Below are positions 50,301 through 59,294 of a DNA stretch of 64,000 nucleotides, one piece after another. The notes under the pieces are model-generated. The model saw only the letters and a list, made by a program, of their open reading frames with translations, searched no databases and had not been told where the DNA came from. Positions within the stretch are counted from its first letter, which is position 1; each line of letters starts with the position of its first letter. The translations under genes and the position numbers were made by a program. Location of the stretch: NCBI RefSeq assembly GCF_001866645.1, contig NZ_MLYP01000029.1, positions 35,964 to 99,963 of the forward strand. Direction: 5' to 3'. This DNA comes from Streptomyces colonosanans (GTDB lineage: Bacteria; Actinomycetota; Actinomycetes; Streptomycetales; Streptomycetaceae).

Positions 50301-53300
50301 TTACTTCAGCGCGTACGCCCGGGTGACGGCCTGGACCGTGCGGTTGCCCGCCTTGTCCCAGACCTCGGCCTTGATGCTGACGTAGCCGTTGGAGTCTGAC
50401 AGTTCAGCATTGGTGAAGCGGGCCTTGAACGAGTTGTCGTCGGTGCGGTCGACGTCGACGCTCTTCCAGGTGGCGCCGTCGTCGTAGCTGACGGAGAACT
50501 TCGCCCCGGCCATCCGGCTGTCGCCGGCGAAGCCCTTGGCACGGGAGGCGTCCACGGTGATCGTGAAGGGTTTGCCCGCGGCCACCTCGTTGAGCAGGGA
50601 GGCCTTCATCCGGTAGTCGAGCTGGATGACGGGCAGTGTCTCGCAGGCGGTCGCCTGGGGGATGACCGCCTTGCAGTCGGGTGCCTCCATCGACTTCGGT
50701 GCCTCGGAAGCGAAGTTGTACTCGGTGACGACCTTGCCGCCGAGCTTCACCGTGCTGTCGGCATGGGTGTCGGTGGAGACAAAGGTGTAGTCGGCCTTCT
50801 CCGGCACGAACACCTTGGAGTTGGTGACGTCGATCTGCTCGCCGTTGCGGTAGTACGCCCAGGTCCGGTTCACACCGAAACGCGTCGCGTGCGTCGGATC
50901 GCTGTCACCGCCGAGACGCGGAGAGAAGAAGGTGCCCACGTCGGAACGGCAGAACGAGCAGGCGAAGCTGGGATCGACGGACGGATGCTGCACGGGCGCC
51001 CACCAGTGCGCGGCGACCGAGGTCCCGGGCCGGTAGCTGCGCGCCGACTCGAGCATGGCCATGGCCCCGCCGCTGCCGGAGGAAGTGACCTGGGCCCGGT
51101 AGGTGAGGTCCGGACGGGCCAGCATGTAGTCGTCGCGTTCGGTGCCCAGCTGGACACTCCGCCACAGCCGGGAAGGGTTCCAGGGGGCCGGACCCCAGGC
51201 GTCCATGACGTAGAAGCCTATCTTTTGGGCGCCGTCGCTGTGGAACGAGCTGCGGACCTTGGCGTAGTCCTCCTTCTTGCTGGGGGTCGACAGGTTCGCC
51301 GGGATGCCGGTGTTCCAGTCGTACTGGCCCGCGTACTGGTAGCGCGACTCCTTGATGCCCCGGACGTCGATCGTGGTCCGGCCGGCCGCGACATCGGCAG
51401 TGAGCCTGCGGCCTTCGTCGTAGTTGACGCCGAAGTACGGCACGTTCACCCCGTCGACGTACACGCTGAGTGTCTCGTCGACGCTGGGGGCGAGGACGAT
51501 CGCGGCGGCGCCGGCCGCCTCCACGCGCTGGACCGGCGAGCTGTTGCCGAAGAAATTGTCCAGGTGTAGAAGGGCCGCCTTGCCCTTGAGGTCGATTCCC
51601 GCCAGGTCCTCCTCGGTTCCGGCGCCGACGTCCACGAGGTCATAGCGGCCGTGGCCGTCGAACCGGTTGAGATACTCGGAGGGGATGGGCGTCAGTGCAT
51701 ACGAGTCCGGCCGGGTCACCGATGCCCGGATCAGCGGCTCGCGGCGTGACTGGTAGAACGAGGCCCACAGCTCGCCGTCACCCTTCTTCGGTGCCTCGAC
51801 CGGGATGGCGCCCGCGTGCTGCTCACTGACGGCCAGGTACACCAGGCCCCAGCCCTGCAGCAGGCTCTTGTCCTCCCCCGTGCGGCTGAGGATGTACGAG
51901 TAGTCCGCGGTCTCCAGGGGCCGCTTCTCGTCGCGCACGTCCAGCTTGAAGTCAGTGGCTGTGGTGCCGTCGACGGTCAACTCGGCGTCATGGGAGGTGA
52001 GGTCGATCGTCGGAAGGGCGAAGAGATCGAGGGCGTAGTCCGTGAACTTGTCCCCGCTGCTCTCGGTGTCCACCGAGCCCATCATGCTGTAACGATCCGC
52101 GGGCAGGCTCAGTTCGACCTTCCCTGTTTTGGAGCCCCCGAACTTGACACTGCGGGTGCTCATCCCCGTGAGGGAGTAGCTGAAACTGCTCGGCGTCTGA
52201 CCCTTGCGGTCCTTGAAGTGGACGGTGAGCTTGTGCTGTTCGCGCTGCTTGTCCAGGCCGACGGCGGTGTGCGCGGTGGCGCCCGACGAGCTCGTCAGAG
52301 TGAGGGTGCCGTTGGTCAGACCGGTCGGGGCGAGGTTCGGGTCGAGGGTGACGGGGATCTCGGCGCTGGCGCCCGCGGCCACCTCGACCGGTTCCTGGAC
52401 GGTGACCGCGCCCTGCGGGATGTTCCCGCTGAGTGCCGGGGTCACGGTCGTGGCACTGTTTGTGGTGTTGGTGACGGTGAGGGTACGGGTTTCCTTGTCG
52501 TACGTCCCCGGATGCCACTCGACCGTCCCGAAGTCGGCCGTACCGGACAGCTCCAGCGCCGGGTCGAGCGCGGCAGGCACATCCACCCGGCCGTTGCCCT
52601 GCTGGTAGGCGGAGTAGGCGCTGCTGGGCTTGGCGTGCGTGACGAGTGCCGCCTTGATGCGCCGGCCACTCCAGTCCGGGTGGCGCTGGGCCAGCAGGGC
52701 GGCGGCGCCCGCGACATGCGGAGTCGCCATCGATGTCCCGCTGGCCGAGGTGTAGTGCGCGTCGACGGGCGTGCCCATGGAGGTGCCGGCGGCGCGGGCC
52801 GCGACGATGTTGACGCCGGGCGCGGTGATCTCGGGCTTGATGGCGCTGTCGCCGACGCGCGGGCCGCGGCTGGAGAATCCGGCGAGGACATCGGACTTGT
52901 CGACCGCGCCCACGGTGAGCGCGGAGTCGGCCGTGCCGGGACTCTCAATGGTGGTCGCTCCGGGGCCGGCGTTGCCGGCGGCGATGACGAACAGGGTGCC
53001 GGTGGTTGCCGACAGCCGGTCCACCGCCTGCGTCATCGGGTCTTGGGGAGTGCTCGTGGCGCCGCCGAGGCTCATGCTCACCACATCGGCGCCCTGGGCC
53101 GCGGCCCACTCCATGCCGTTGATGATCGACGAGGCAGGGCCGAAGCCATTGTCGGCGAGCACCTTGCCCACCAGGAGGTCGGCGCCGGGGGCCACACCCC
53201 TGTACTTGCCGCCCGAGTTGGCGCCGCTGCCCACGATGGTGGAGGCGACGTGGGTGCCGTGGCCGTGTCCGTCCTGGACCGTGGCGGCGCCGTCCACAAA

Positions 53301-54113
53301 GCTCCGAGTGGCTGTCAGCCGCCCCTTGACGTCGGCGTTGTTGAGATCCACTCCGGTGTCGAGGACGGCGACCTTGACGCCCTTGCCGTCAACGCCCTTC
53401 GCCCAGGCCTCGGGAGCGCCGATCTGCGGCACGCTCTTGTCGAGGGATGCCCGGACCTTCCCGTCGTACCAGAGGCGGGAGACCTTCGATGCGCTCGGGG
53501 CGGTGACCATCCGGCCGTGCCGGGGCGTCTTGGAGACCGGCTTGACGGACCGCCAGAAGTCTTCGGCGTTCTTTTTGTCGACCTTCATGCCCGCCATGTC
53601 GACGGTCTCCAGCAGCGCACCGAGGTCGGCGGCGGGCAACTTGTCGGCGCGCGCCCTGAGCGTGGCATCCGACGGCTTGTCCCCATAGCCGACGATCACC
53701 GGCAGGCTGGCACTGCGGGAGTCGGCGTAGCCGTCCTTGATGAGCCGGGTGACATTGAACAGCTCGCGGTCGACGGCGTCGGAGGCGATGGCGTCCATCG
53801 CGTCCGCGGGGATCACATACAGGGCCCCGTCCGGCCCGGACATCGTCTCGAAGTGCTTGCTCGCGCTGTCGGTGTCGGCGATGTGCACCGACTGTCTGCC
53901 GCTCGCGTCCTTGACGACCTCGACGGTGTCGCCGGTGACCAGCGTGACCCGGGTCGTGACGGCCCCCTCGGCGGGGGCCGCGGGCTGCACCAGGCCCGTG
54001 TTCTGCTCCGAAGCCCCGGCGGCACCTGCCAGGCCGGGCAGCGCGGCGACAGCGGCCAGCACCACCCCCGTTGCCGCAAGTCGTTTGTATCGGGTTGCTC
54101 TTGGGTTGTCCAC
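50301..54113 (-). CDS. Large secreted subtilisin-like serine protease (S8), copy 1
   Basis: 1270 residues from the GTG at 54113, preceded by AAGGGGAG. A signal peptide (RLAATGVVLAAVAALPGLAG) is followed by a propeptide-like region to about 230. The S8 catalytic domain has Asp in VAVLDTGVDLNN (about 252), His in GHGTHVAST (about 287), the oxyanion Asn in AAGNAGPG and Ser in SGTSMATPHVAGAAALLA (about 458). Fn3/beta-sandwich domains and a PA-type domain near 760-880 follow. It should degrade proteins outside the cell. A paralogue of the same plan is at 59630. The promoter shares the 20-bp motif with the metallopeptidases. Confidence 0.93.
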   Translation of the reverse strand: MDNPRATRYKRLAATGVVLAAVAALPGLAGAAGASEQNTGLVQPAAPAEGAVTTRVTLVTGDTVEVVKDASGRQSVHIADTDSASKHFETMSGPDGALYVIPADAMDAIASDAVDRELFNVTRLIKDGYADSRSASLPVIVGYGDKPSDATLRARADKLPAADLGALLETVDMAGMKVDKKNAEDFWRSVKPVSKTPRHGRMVTAPSASKVSRLWYDGKVRASLDKSVPQIGAPEAWAKGVDGKGVKVAVLDTGVDLNNADVKGRLTATRSFVDGAATVQDGHGHGTHVASTIVGSGANSGGKYRGVAPGADLLVGKVLADNGFGPASSIINGMEWAAAQGADVVSMSLGGATSTPQDPMTQAVDRLSATTGTLFVIAAGNAGPGATTIESPGTADSALTVGAVDKSDVLAGFSSRGPRVGDSAIKPEITAPGVNIVAARAAGTSMGTPVDAHYTSASGTSMATPHVAGAAALLAQRHPDWSGRRIKAALVTHAKPSSAYSAYQQGNGRVDVPAALDPALELSGTADFGTVEWHPGTYDKETRTLTVTNTTNSATTVTPALSGNIPQGAVTVQEPVEVAAGASAEIPVTLDPNLAPTGLTNGTLTLTSSSGATAHTAVGLDKQREQHKLTVHFKDRKGQTPSSFSYSLTGMSTRSVKFGGSKTGKVELSLPADRYSMMGSVDTESSGDKFTDYALDLFALPTIDLTSHDAELTVDGTTATDFKLDVRDEKRPLETADYSYILSRTGEDKSLLQGWGLVYLAVSEQHAGAIPVEAPKKGDGELWASFYQSRREPLIRASVTRPDSYALTPIPSEYLNRFDGHGRYDLVDVGAGTEEDLAGIDLKGKAALLHLDNFFGNSSPVQRVEAAGAAAIVLAPSVDETLSVYVDGVNVPYFGVNYDEGRRLTADVAAGRTTIDVRGIKESRYQYAGQYDWNTGIPANLSTPSKKEDYAKVRSSFHSDGAQKIGFYVMDAWGPAPWNPSRLWRSVQLGTERDDYMLARPDLTYRAQVTSSGSGGAMAMLESARSYRPGTSVAAHWWAPVQHPSVDPSFACSFCRSDVGTFFSPRLGGDSDPTHATRFGVNRTWAYYRNGEQIDVTNSKVFVPEKADYTFVSTDTHADSTVKLGGKVVTEYNFASEAPKSMEAPDCKAVIPQATACETLPVIQLDYRMKASLLNEVAAGKPFTITVDASRAKGFAGDSRMAGAKFSVSYDDGATWKSVDVDRTDDNSFKARFTNAELSDSNGYVSIKAEVWDKAGNRTVQAVTRAYALK

Positions 54114-54246
54114 GTGCTCCCCTTCACTCCTTTTGCGAGCGGAAGCCGACTGCCCCACAAAGACGACAGACGCGTCGCGGGAGAGGCGGTCGGCTGTGCC
54201 GGACCAGGGTGTACGGGGATCACTTCTCGGAGAAAGACGTCGGCGC

Positions 54247-54266
54247 TGCCCGAATCCGGCGTGGCA
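54247..54266. promoter_or_regulatory. 20-bp inverted-repeat motif, copy 3
   Basis: TGCCCGAATCCGGCGTGGCA, 134 bp before the subtilase start. It matches copies 1 and 2 in GAATCCGGC and the TGnC/GnCA ends. Downstream GGCGGTCGGCTGTG (54185-54198) also matches both metallopeptidase leaders. Confidence 0.6.
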
Positions 54267-54394
54267 GGACCCTGACAAAAAGCTCGGCGTCCACGCATCC
54301 TTGTCAAGGCCGGACGTGACCGTCTCTCACCTGATGGAAGGTCACTGGCCGTGCGAATCAACCAACTTGATGGCCGCCGTCATGGGACAGGACA

Positions 54395-54505
54395 CCTCTA
54401 GGGCCTGTTCTGAGTTCCCCGTCGTCCGCGCGGAGCGCGGGCGCAGCGGCGTTCGGTGCGTGCGATCGGCGTGCGGTGTCGCAGGTCATGTGGCGGAGCC
54501 ACCTG
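54395..54505 (+). mobile_element. IS-like terminal element, copy B
   Basis: One end is CCTCTAGGGCCTGTTCTGAG and TTCCCC (54395-54420); the other is the GTGGCGGAGCCAC palindrome within 54481-54505. Both recur in inverted orientation at 30867-31006. The 111-bp length without any coding capacity suggests a MITE or a collapsed IS. It truncates the gene remnant that follows. Confidence 0.55.
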
Positions 54506-54513
54506 CAGGGTTC

Positions 54514-54645
54514 CGTCAAGTCGCTCGTGCCGACAGACCCCGCCACCGCTGGTCGGCCTTGCCGGTGCAAGTCCCGCAGTTCGACGCGGTGCCCGGTCTC
54601 GCGGCCGCCCGGCGCGTACAGGCACAGGCCGGTCCCGACGGGTAG
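54514..54645 (+). pseudogene. C-terminal gene remnant, unknown
   Basis: Directly after IS-like copy B a plus-strand frame reads RPRHRWSALPVQVPQFDAVP then GLAAARRVQAQAGPDG and TAG. Composition looks like a genuine protein end, but I cannot assign a family. Its 5' part was presumably removed by the element. Confidence 0.35.
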
Positions 54646-54691
54646 GTGTCGTCGTTCGAACGGACCTTGCCGGCCGGCGGCCCGGAGTGTG

Positions 54692-55492
54692 TCAGACGGC
54701 GATCACGGTGACGCCCGCGTCGGTGAAGCGGGCGGAGGACTCGGCGGTGATGCCGGTGTCGGTGACCAGCACGTCGACCTGGCCGAGACTGCAGACACGG
54801 GCGAAGGCGCGCTTGCCGACCTTGGAGGAGTCGGCTGCGACGACCACCCGCTGCGCCCGCTCGGCGAGCAGCCGGTTGATCCTGGCCTCGCCCTCGTGAT
54901 GGACATACGCCCCGCGCTCGATGTCGATCGCGTTGACCCCGAGCACCGCGATGTCCAGGGTGATCTCCTCAAGCACCCCGCTGGCCAACGGGCCGGTCAG
55001 CTCGTAGGACTGCGGCCGGGCGACACCGCCGGTCACCACCATCTTGATCTGCGGTCGGATCACCAGCTCGGTCGCGATGTTGAGGGCGTTGGTCACCACC
55101 GTGAGGGCCGGCGGGCGCCCCATCCCGGCGGTGGAGTCGGCGGCGATGTCGGCCCGTACCGCGAGCGCACGGGCGACCTCGGTGATCGTGGTGCCGCCGG
55201 TCAGCCCCACCACCTCGCCGACGGCCACCAGATCCGCCGCGGCCCGGCCGATCCGCTGCTTCTCCGAGGCGTGACGCGCCGTCTTGTAGCGCAGCGGCAA
55301 CTCGTAGGAGACCCCGTGCGCGACCGCGCCGCCACGGGTGCGGGTGAGCATCTGCTGCTCGGCGAGCTGGTCCAGGTCGCGGCGGATGGTCGCGGCAGAA
55401 ACGTCCAGCTCGGTGGCGGCGTCCTCGACCTCCAACCGGCCGTGCTGGGCCAACAGCTCCAGCAGTGCGCTCCACCGGGCATCCCTGGACAC
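54692..55492 (-). CDS. DeoR/GlpR-family transcriptional regulator
   Basis: 266 residues from a GTG with GAGGAGA upstream. The N-terminal helix-turn-helix is LLELLAQHGRLEVEDAATEL then DVSAATIRRDLDQLAEQQ. The sensor domain has VVGLTGGTTITEVARALA, TVVTNALNIATEL, VTGGVARPQSYELTGPLA and VDVLVTDTGI, with the Lys/Asp set for sugar phosphates. It is divergent from the SIS/kinase/aldolase operon and is the probable repressor of it, via the site at 55571-55620. Confidence 0.92.
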   Translation of the reverse strand: MSRDARWSALLELLAQHGRLEVEDAATELDVSAATIRRDLDQLAEQQMLTRTRGGAVAHGVSYELPLRYKTARHASEKQRIGRAAADLVAVGEVVGLTGGTTITEVARALAVRADIAADSTAGMGRPPALTVVTNALNIATELVIRPQIKMVVTGGVARPQSYELTGPLASGVLEEITLDIAVLGVNAIDIERGAYVHHEGEARINRLLAERAQRVVVAADSSKVGKRAFARVCSLGQVDVLVTDTGITAESSARFTDAGVTVIAV

Positions 55493-55570
55493 GGGCACTC
55501 TCCTCGCTCTGCGGCTTTCCGCCGCCAAGGGTCGCACAGAGCCTCGCCCCTACAGCCAATCTGCAAGAAC

Positions 55571-55620
55571 AATGCTTGATATTGATCATAAGACCTAGAT
55601 ATCGTGCACAAACAAGCATT
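55571..55620. promoter_or_regulatory. Candidate operator between DeoR gene and amino-sugar operon
   Basis: AATGCTTG (55571-55578) and CAAGCATT (55613-55620) form an 8-bp inverted repeat flanking an AT-rich core with GATATTGATC and AGATATCG. The stretch is much less GC-rich than its surroundings and lies 24 bp before the SIS gene start, where repressor binding would block transcription. Confidence 0.5.
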
Positions 55621-55643
55621 CAGTATCAGGGCGGAGTACAGAG

Positions 55644-56528
55644 ATGTCCCATGTCGAGGTTGAGACAGCAAGCCAACCGGAGTGCTGGCGCCGCGCGGCA
55701 GACCTGGCTCCCTCCCGGCGGGACGCACTGCCGGCTTCGGGCGAGCGGATCGCCGTCGTCGGCTGCGGCACCTCGCTCTACATGGCCCAGGCCTACGCCG
55801 CGCTGCGCGAAGCCTCCGGTCAAGGCGAGTGCGACGCCTTCGCCGCCTCGGAGTTCCCCACCGGCCGCAGCTACGACCGGGTGGTGGCGCTGACCCGGTC
55901 CGGCACCACGACCGAGGTACTGGAACTACTCGCGCAGCTCCGCGGCACCACCCGCACCTCGGCGATCACAGCGGACCCCGAGACCCCGGTGATGACGGCG
56001 GCCGACGACGTCACGGTCCTCGACTTCGCCGACGAGCGGTCCGTGGTGCAGACCCGCTTCGCCACCACCGCCCTCACCCTGCTGCGCGCCCACCTCGGCC
56101 TGCACACCGACTCCGTCGTGGCGGACGCGGAGACCGCGCTGACCGAACCGCTTCCCGAGGGCCTGGTCGACTGTTCGCAGTTCACCTTCCTCGGCCGGGG
56201 CTGGACGGTCGGCCTCGCCAACGAGGCCGCGCTCAAGATGCGTGAGGCGTCGCTGTCCTGGACCGAGTCCTACCCGGCGATGGAGTACCGGCACGGTCCG
56301 ATCAGCATCACCACCGACACCACCGCCACCTGGATGTTCGGCGAGGCTCCCGAGGGTCTCGCCGAGCAGGTCCGGGGCACCGGTGGCCACTGGGTGGAGG
56401 GCCGGCTGGACCCGCTGGCCGAACTGGTCCGGGCGCAGCGGCTGGCGGTCGCCGTGTCGGCCGCCCGGGGCCTGGACCCGGACAGCCCGCGTCATCTGAC
56501 GCGCTCCGTGATCCTCGCCAACGGCTGA
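55644..56528 (+). CDS. SIS-domain sugar-phosphate isomerase/deaminase (AgaS-like)
   Basis: 294 residues from an ATG. Two SIS domains are visible: GERIAVVGCGTSLYMAQAYA with VVALTRSGTTTEVLELLAQL, and FTFLGRGWTVGLANEAALKM followed by REASLSWTESYPAMEYRHGP. The second is the hallmark of GlmS/AgaS-type proteins. In this setting the likely reaction is isomerisation or deamination of an amino-sugar 6-phosphate such as galactosamine-6-phosphate to tagatose-6-phosphate. Its downstream neighbours, 5 bp away and overlapping, supply kinase, second kinase and aldolase. Confidence 0.85.
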   Translation: MSHVEVETASQPECWRRAADLAPSRRDALPASGERIAVVGCGTSLYMAQAYAALREASGQGECDAFAASEFPTGRSYDRVVALTRSGTTTEVLELLAQLRGTTRTSAITADPETPVMTAADDVTVLDFADERSVVQTRFATTALTLLRAHLGLHTDSVVADAETALTEPLPEGLVDCSQFTFLGRGWTVGLANEAALKMREASLSWTESYPAMEYRHGPISITTDTTATWMFGEAPEGLAEQVRGTGGHWVEGRLDPLAELVRAQRLAVAVSAARGLDPDSPRHLTRSVILANG

Positions 56529-56533
56529 CCGCC

Positions 56534-57472
56534 ATGGCGCACGTCATCGCTCTCGACGTCGGCGGCACCGGCATCAAGGCCGCACTGCTCGACCGGGCCG
56601 GGCAGGTCGTCCAGCAATCCGGGCGGCCCACCAACCGGGAACGCGGCCCGGAGGCCGTGGTGCGCGGCATCGTGGACTTCGCCGCGGACCTGCACCGCGA
56701 GGCGGCCGAGGCCGGGCACCCGGTGTCCGCGGTCGGCCTCGCACTTCCGGGGATCGTGGACGGAGCCGCCGGGCGCGGCGTCCACTCCGCGACTATCGGC
56801 TGGCGGGACGTCCCGTTCCGCGACCTGGTCTCCGAGCGGACCGGCCTCCCCACCGCCGTGAGCCATGACGTTCGCGCGGGAGGCGTGGCTGAGGCACGGC
56901 TGGGCGCCGGGCGCGGGCAGCACCGCTTCCTGTTCGTACCGGTGGGCACCAGCATCGGTGCGGCACTCATGACGGACGGTCAGGCGGAGCCCGGTGCCCA
57001 CAACCGGGCCGGCGAGATCGGCCACCTCGTCGTGCGGCCCGGCGGGGAGCGGTGCGTCTGCGGCGCCGCCGGATGCGCGGAGAACTACGCGTCGGCCGCC
57101 GCCGTCGAGCGCCGCTACACCGCCGCGACCGGAGAGCGCGCCGACCCGGCGCTGATCGCCCGGCGGGCGGCCGACGGCGAACCGGCGGCCGTCGCCGTCT
57201 GGGACGAGGCGGTCTCCGTCCTCGCCGACACGCTGCTGCTCTGCTGCACGGTCGTGGACCCGTCGCTCATCGTCCTCGGCGGAGGGCTGGCCGAGTCCGG
57301 CGACCTGCTGCTCGCCCCAGTGCGCGCACGGATGACCGAGCGAGCCACCGTCCCGGTGGTACCGGACCTCGTCCGCGCACAGCTCGGCGACCGGGCAGGC
57401 TGCCTGGGCGCCGGACTGCTGGCCGGGGACCTGCCGACGGCGCAGCCGGCCAAAAGGGGCGCACAGCCGTGA
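56534..57472 (+). CDS. ROK-family sugar kinase
   Basis: 312 residues starting 5 bp after the SIS gene. The ATP site is VIALDVGGTGIKAALLDRAG. VGLALPGIVDG, LFVPVGTSIGAAL, GEIGHLVVRPGGERCVCGAA and GCAENYAS follow, carrying the catalytic Asp (SHDVRAGG) region and the Cys/His zinc site. No helix-turn-helix is present, so it is an enzyme rather than a regulator. In this operon it would phosphorylate an imported hexosamine (for example galactosamine or N-acetylgalactosamine). Its TGA overlaps the GTG of the next gene. Confidence 0.87.
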   Translation: MAHVIALDVGGTGIKAALLDRAGQVVQQSGRPTNRERGPEAVVRGIVDFAADLHREAAEAGHPVSAVGLALPGIVDGAAGRGVHSATIGWRDVPFRDLVSERTGLPTAVSHDVRAGGVAEARLGAGRGQHRFLFVPVGTSIGAALMTDGQAEPGAHNRAGEIGHLVVRPGGERCVCGAAGCAENYASAAAVERRYTAATGERADPALIARRAADGEPAAVAVWDEAVSVLADTLLLCCTVVDPSLIVLGGGLAESGDLLLAPVRARMTERATVPVVPDLVRAQLGDRAGCLGAGLLAGDLPTAQPAKRGAQP

Positions 57473-58380
57473 TCGTCACCGTGACTCCCAACCCTGCACT
57501 GGACATCACGTACACCGTGCCCGGATTCCGGCTGCACACCACCCACCGGGTGGCCGAGGTCGCCGCGCAGGCGGGCGGCAAGGGCATCAACGTCGCCCGG
57601 GTACTGCATGCGCTGGGCCGCAGGACCACTGCCGTACTGCCACTCGGCGGTGCCACCGGCGCAGCGGTCGAGGCGGATCTCGTCCGGTCGGGGATCCCCC
57701 ACCTCTGCGTACCGATCGACGGCGAGACCCGCCGTACCGTCGCCGTCGCGGACACCACCGACACAACCATGCTCAACGAGGCCGGGCCGGAGGTCGGCGC
57801 GGCGGAGTGGGCGGCGCTGCGCGGCCGGGTGCGTGACTTGCTGCCGGAGGCCCGGGTGCTGGTCGTCTCCGGCAGTCTGCCGCGCGGCCTGCCCGAGGAC
57901 GCCTGCGCAGACCTGGTCCGGCTCGCCCGGGACCGCGGGGTGCCGGTGATCCTCGACGCGGACGGCCCGGTGCTGCGCGCCGGCCTGGCCGCACGACCCA
58001 CAGTCGTCAAGCCGAACGCCGCCGAGCTGCTCGCCGCGACCGGCATCCAGGACCCGGCCGGGGCCGCAACCGCCCTGCTGGCGGCGGGGGCTGAGGCGGT
58101 GGTGGCCTCATTCGGGCCGGACGGCCTGCTGGCCGCCACCCCGGAGGGCTGCCTCCGGGCGCGGCCCCCGGAGCGGGTGGCAGGCAACACCGCCGGGGCG
58201 GGTGACGCGGTGGTCGCGGCACTGGCGGCCGGCCTTGCCGACGGCGCGGCCTGGTCCGACATGCTCGGCGACGCGGTCGCGCTTTCGGCGGCGACCGTGC
58301 TGGCTCCGCGCGCCGGGGTGTTCGACCCCGACGCCTATCGGCGCTTCGCCGCAGCCACCACGGGCGCCACTTCGACCTGA
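57469..58380 (+). CDS. PfkB-family tagatose-6-phosphate/fructose-1-phosphate kinase (LacC-like)
   Basis: 303 residues from a GTG overlapping the previous stop (GTGA). The N-terminal IVTVTPNPALDITYTVPGFR and AQAGGKGINVARVLHALG are characteristic of the FruK/LacC branch. The C-terminal NTAGAGDAVVAALAAGL carries the catalytic Asp and anion hole. Next to a class II aldolase it most likely makes tagatose-1,6-bisphosphate; fructose-1-phosphate is the alternative substrate. Confidence 0.88.
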   Translation: MIVTVTPNPALDITYTVPGFRLHTTHRVAEVAAQAGGKGINVARVLHALGRRTTAVLPLGGATGAAVEADLVRSGIPHLCVPIDGETRRTVAVADTTDTTMLNEAGPEVGAAEWAALRGRVRDLLPEARVLVVSGSLPRGLPEDACADLVRLARDRGVPVILDADGPVLRAGLAARPTVVKPNAAELLAATGIQDPAGAATALLAAGAEAVVASFGPDGLLAATPEGCLRARPPERVAGNTAGAGDAVVAALAAGLADGAAWSDMLGDAVALSAATVLAPRAGVFDPDAYRRFAAATTGATST

Positions 58381-58412
58381 CGTACTGTCACTTCACTTTT
58401 CCTGGAGCACCC

Positions 58413-59294
58413 ATGCCCCTCGCAGCCACCGGCACGCTGGTAGCCGAAGCAGCCGCCGGACACCGCGCCGTCGCGGCGTTCAACGTGATCACCCTGGAAC
58501 ACGCCGAAGCCATCATCGAGGGAGCCGAGGCCGCCGGGGCGCCGGTGATCCTCCAGATCAGCGAGAACGCCGTGAAGTTCCATCACGGCCGGCTCTCACC
58601 GATCGCCCGCGCCGCAGGCGAGGCGGCCCGCCTGGCCGCCGTCCCCGTCTCCCTGCACCTGGACCACGTCCAGAGTCCCGAGCTGCTGCGCCAGGCGGCC
58701 GACTGCGGGTTCAGTTCGGTGATGTACGACGCGGCGCACCTGACGTACCAGGAGAATGTGGCCGCCACCCGCGATGCAGCCGACTGGGCACACCGACAGG
58801 GACTGTGGCTGGAGGCCGAACTCGGGCAGGTCGGCGGCAAGGACGGGGCCGCCCCGCTCAGCGCCCACGCCCCCGGCGCCCGCACCGACCCCGACGAGGC
58901 CCGCGCCTTCGCCACGGCCACCGGCGTCGACGCACTGGCCGTCGCGATCGGCAGCTCCCATGCCATGACCACCCGCACCGCCCGCCTGGACCACGACCTG
59001 CTGGCCCGGCTGCGCGGCGCGCTGGACGTGCCGCTGGTCCTGCACGGGTCCTCCGGGGTCTGCGACCCGGAGCTGCGCAGTGCGGTCGCTGCCGGAATCA
59101 CCAAGGTCAACATCGGGACCGCCCTGAACAGCGCGCTGACCGCGGCGGTGCGAGTGCATCTCGCGGCAGACACCCACGGCGTCGACCCCCGGGCCTACCT
59201 CACGGAGGGCCGTCGCGCCATGGCCCGGACGGTCACCGAGCGCATCACCGCCCTCGGTGGAGCGGACACCACCCCGGCAGCCACGGCTCAGTAG
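58413..59294 (+). CDS. Class II ketose-bisphosphate aldolase (GatY/KbaY-like)
   Basis: 293 residues from an ATG preceded by GGAG. VAAFNVITLEHAEAIIEGAE, SLHLDHVQSPELL (zinc His and catalytic Asp), EAELGQVGGKD, LAVAIGSSHA and VLHGSSGVCD with ITKVNIGTALN are the class II aldolase motifs. It would split tagatose- or fructose-1,6-bisphosphate into glyceraldehyde-3-phosphate and dihydroxyacetone phosphate. Last gene of the four-gene operon. The absence of a deacetylase and transporter in the operon leaves uptake to other loci. Confidence 0.9.
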   Translation: MPLAATGTLVAEAAAGHRAVAAFNVITLEHAEAIIEGAEAAGAPVILQISENAVKFHHGRLSPIARAAGEAARLAAVPVSLHLDHVQSPELLRQAADCGFSSVMYDAAHLTYQENVAATRDAADWAHRQGLWLEAELGQVGGKDGAAPLSAHAPGARTDPDEARAFATATGVDALAVAIGSSHAMTTRTARLDHDLLARLRGALDVPLVLHGSSGVCDPELRSAVAAGITKVNIGTALNSALTAAVRVHLAADTHGVDPRAYLTEGRRAMARTVTERITALGGADTTPAATAQ

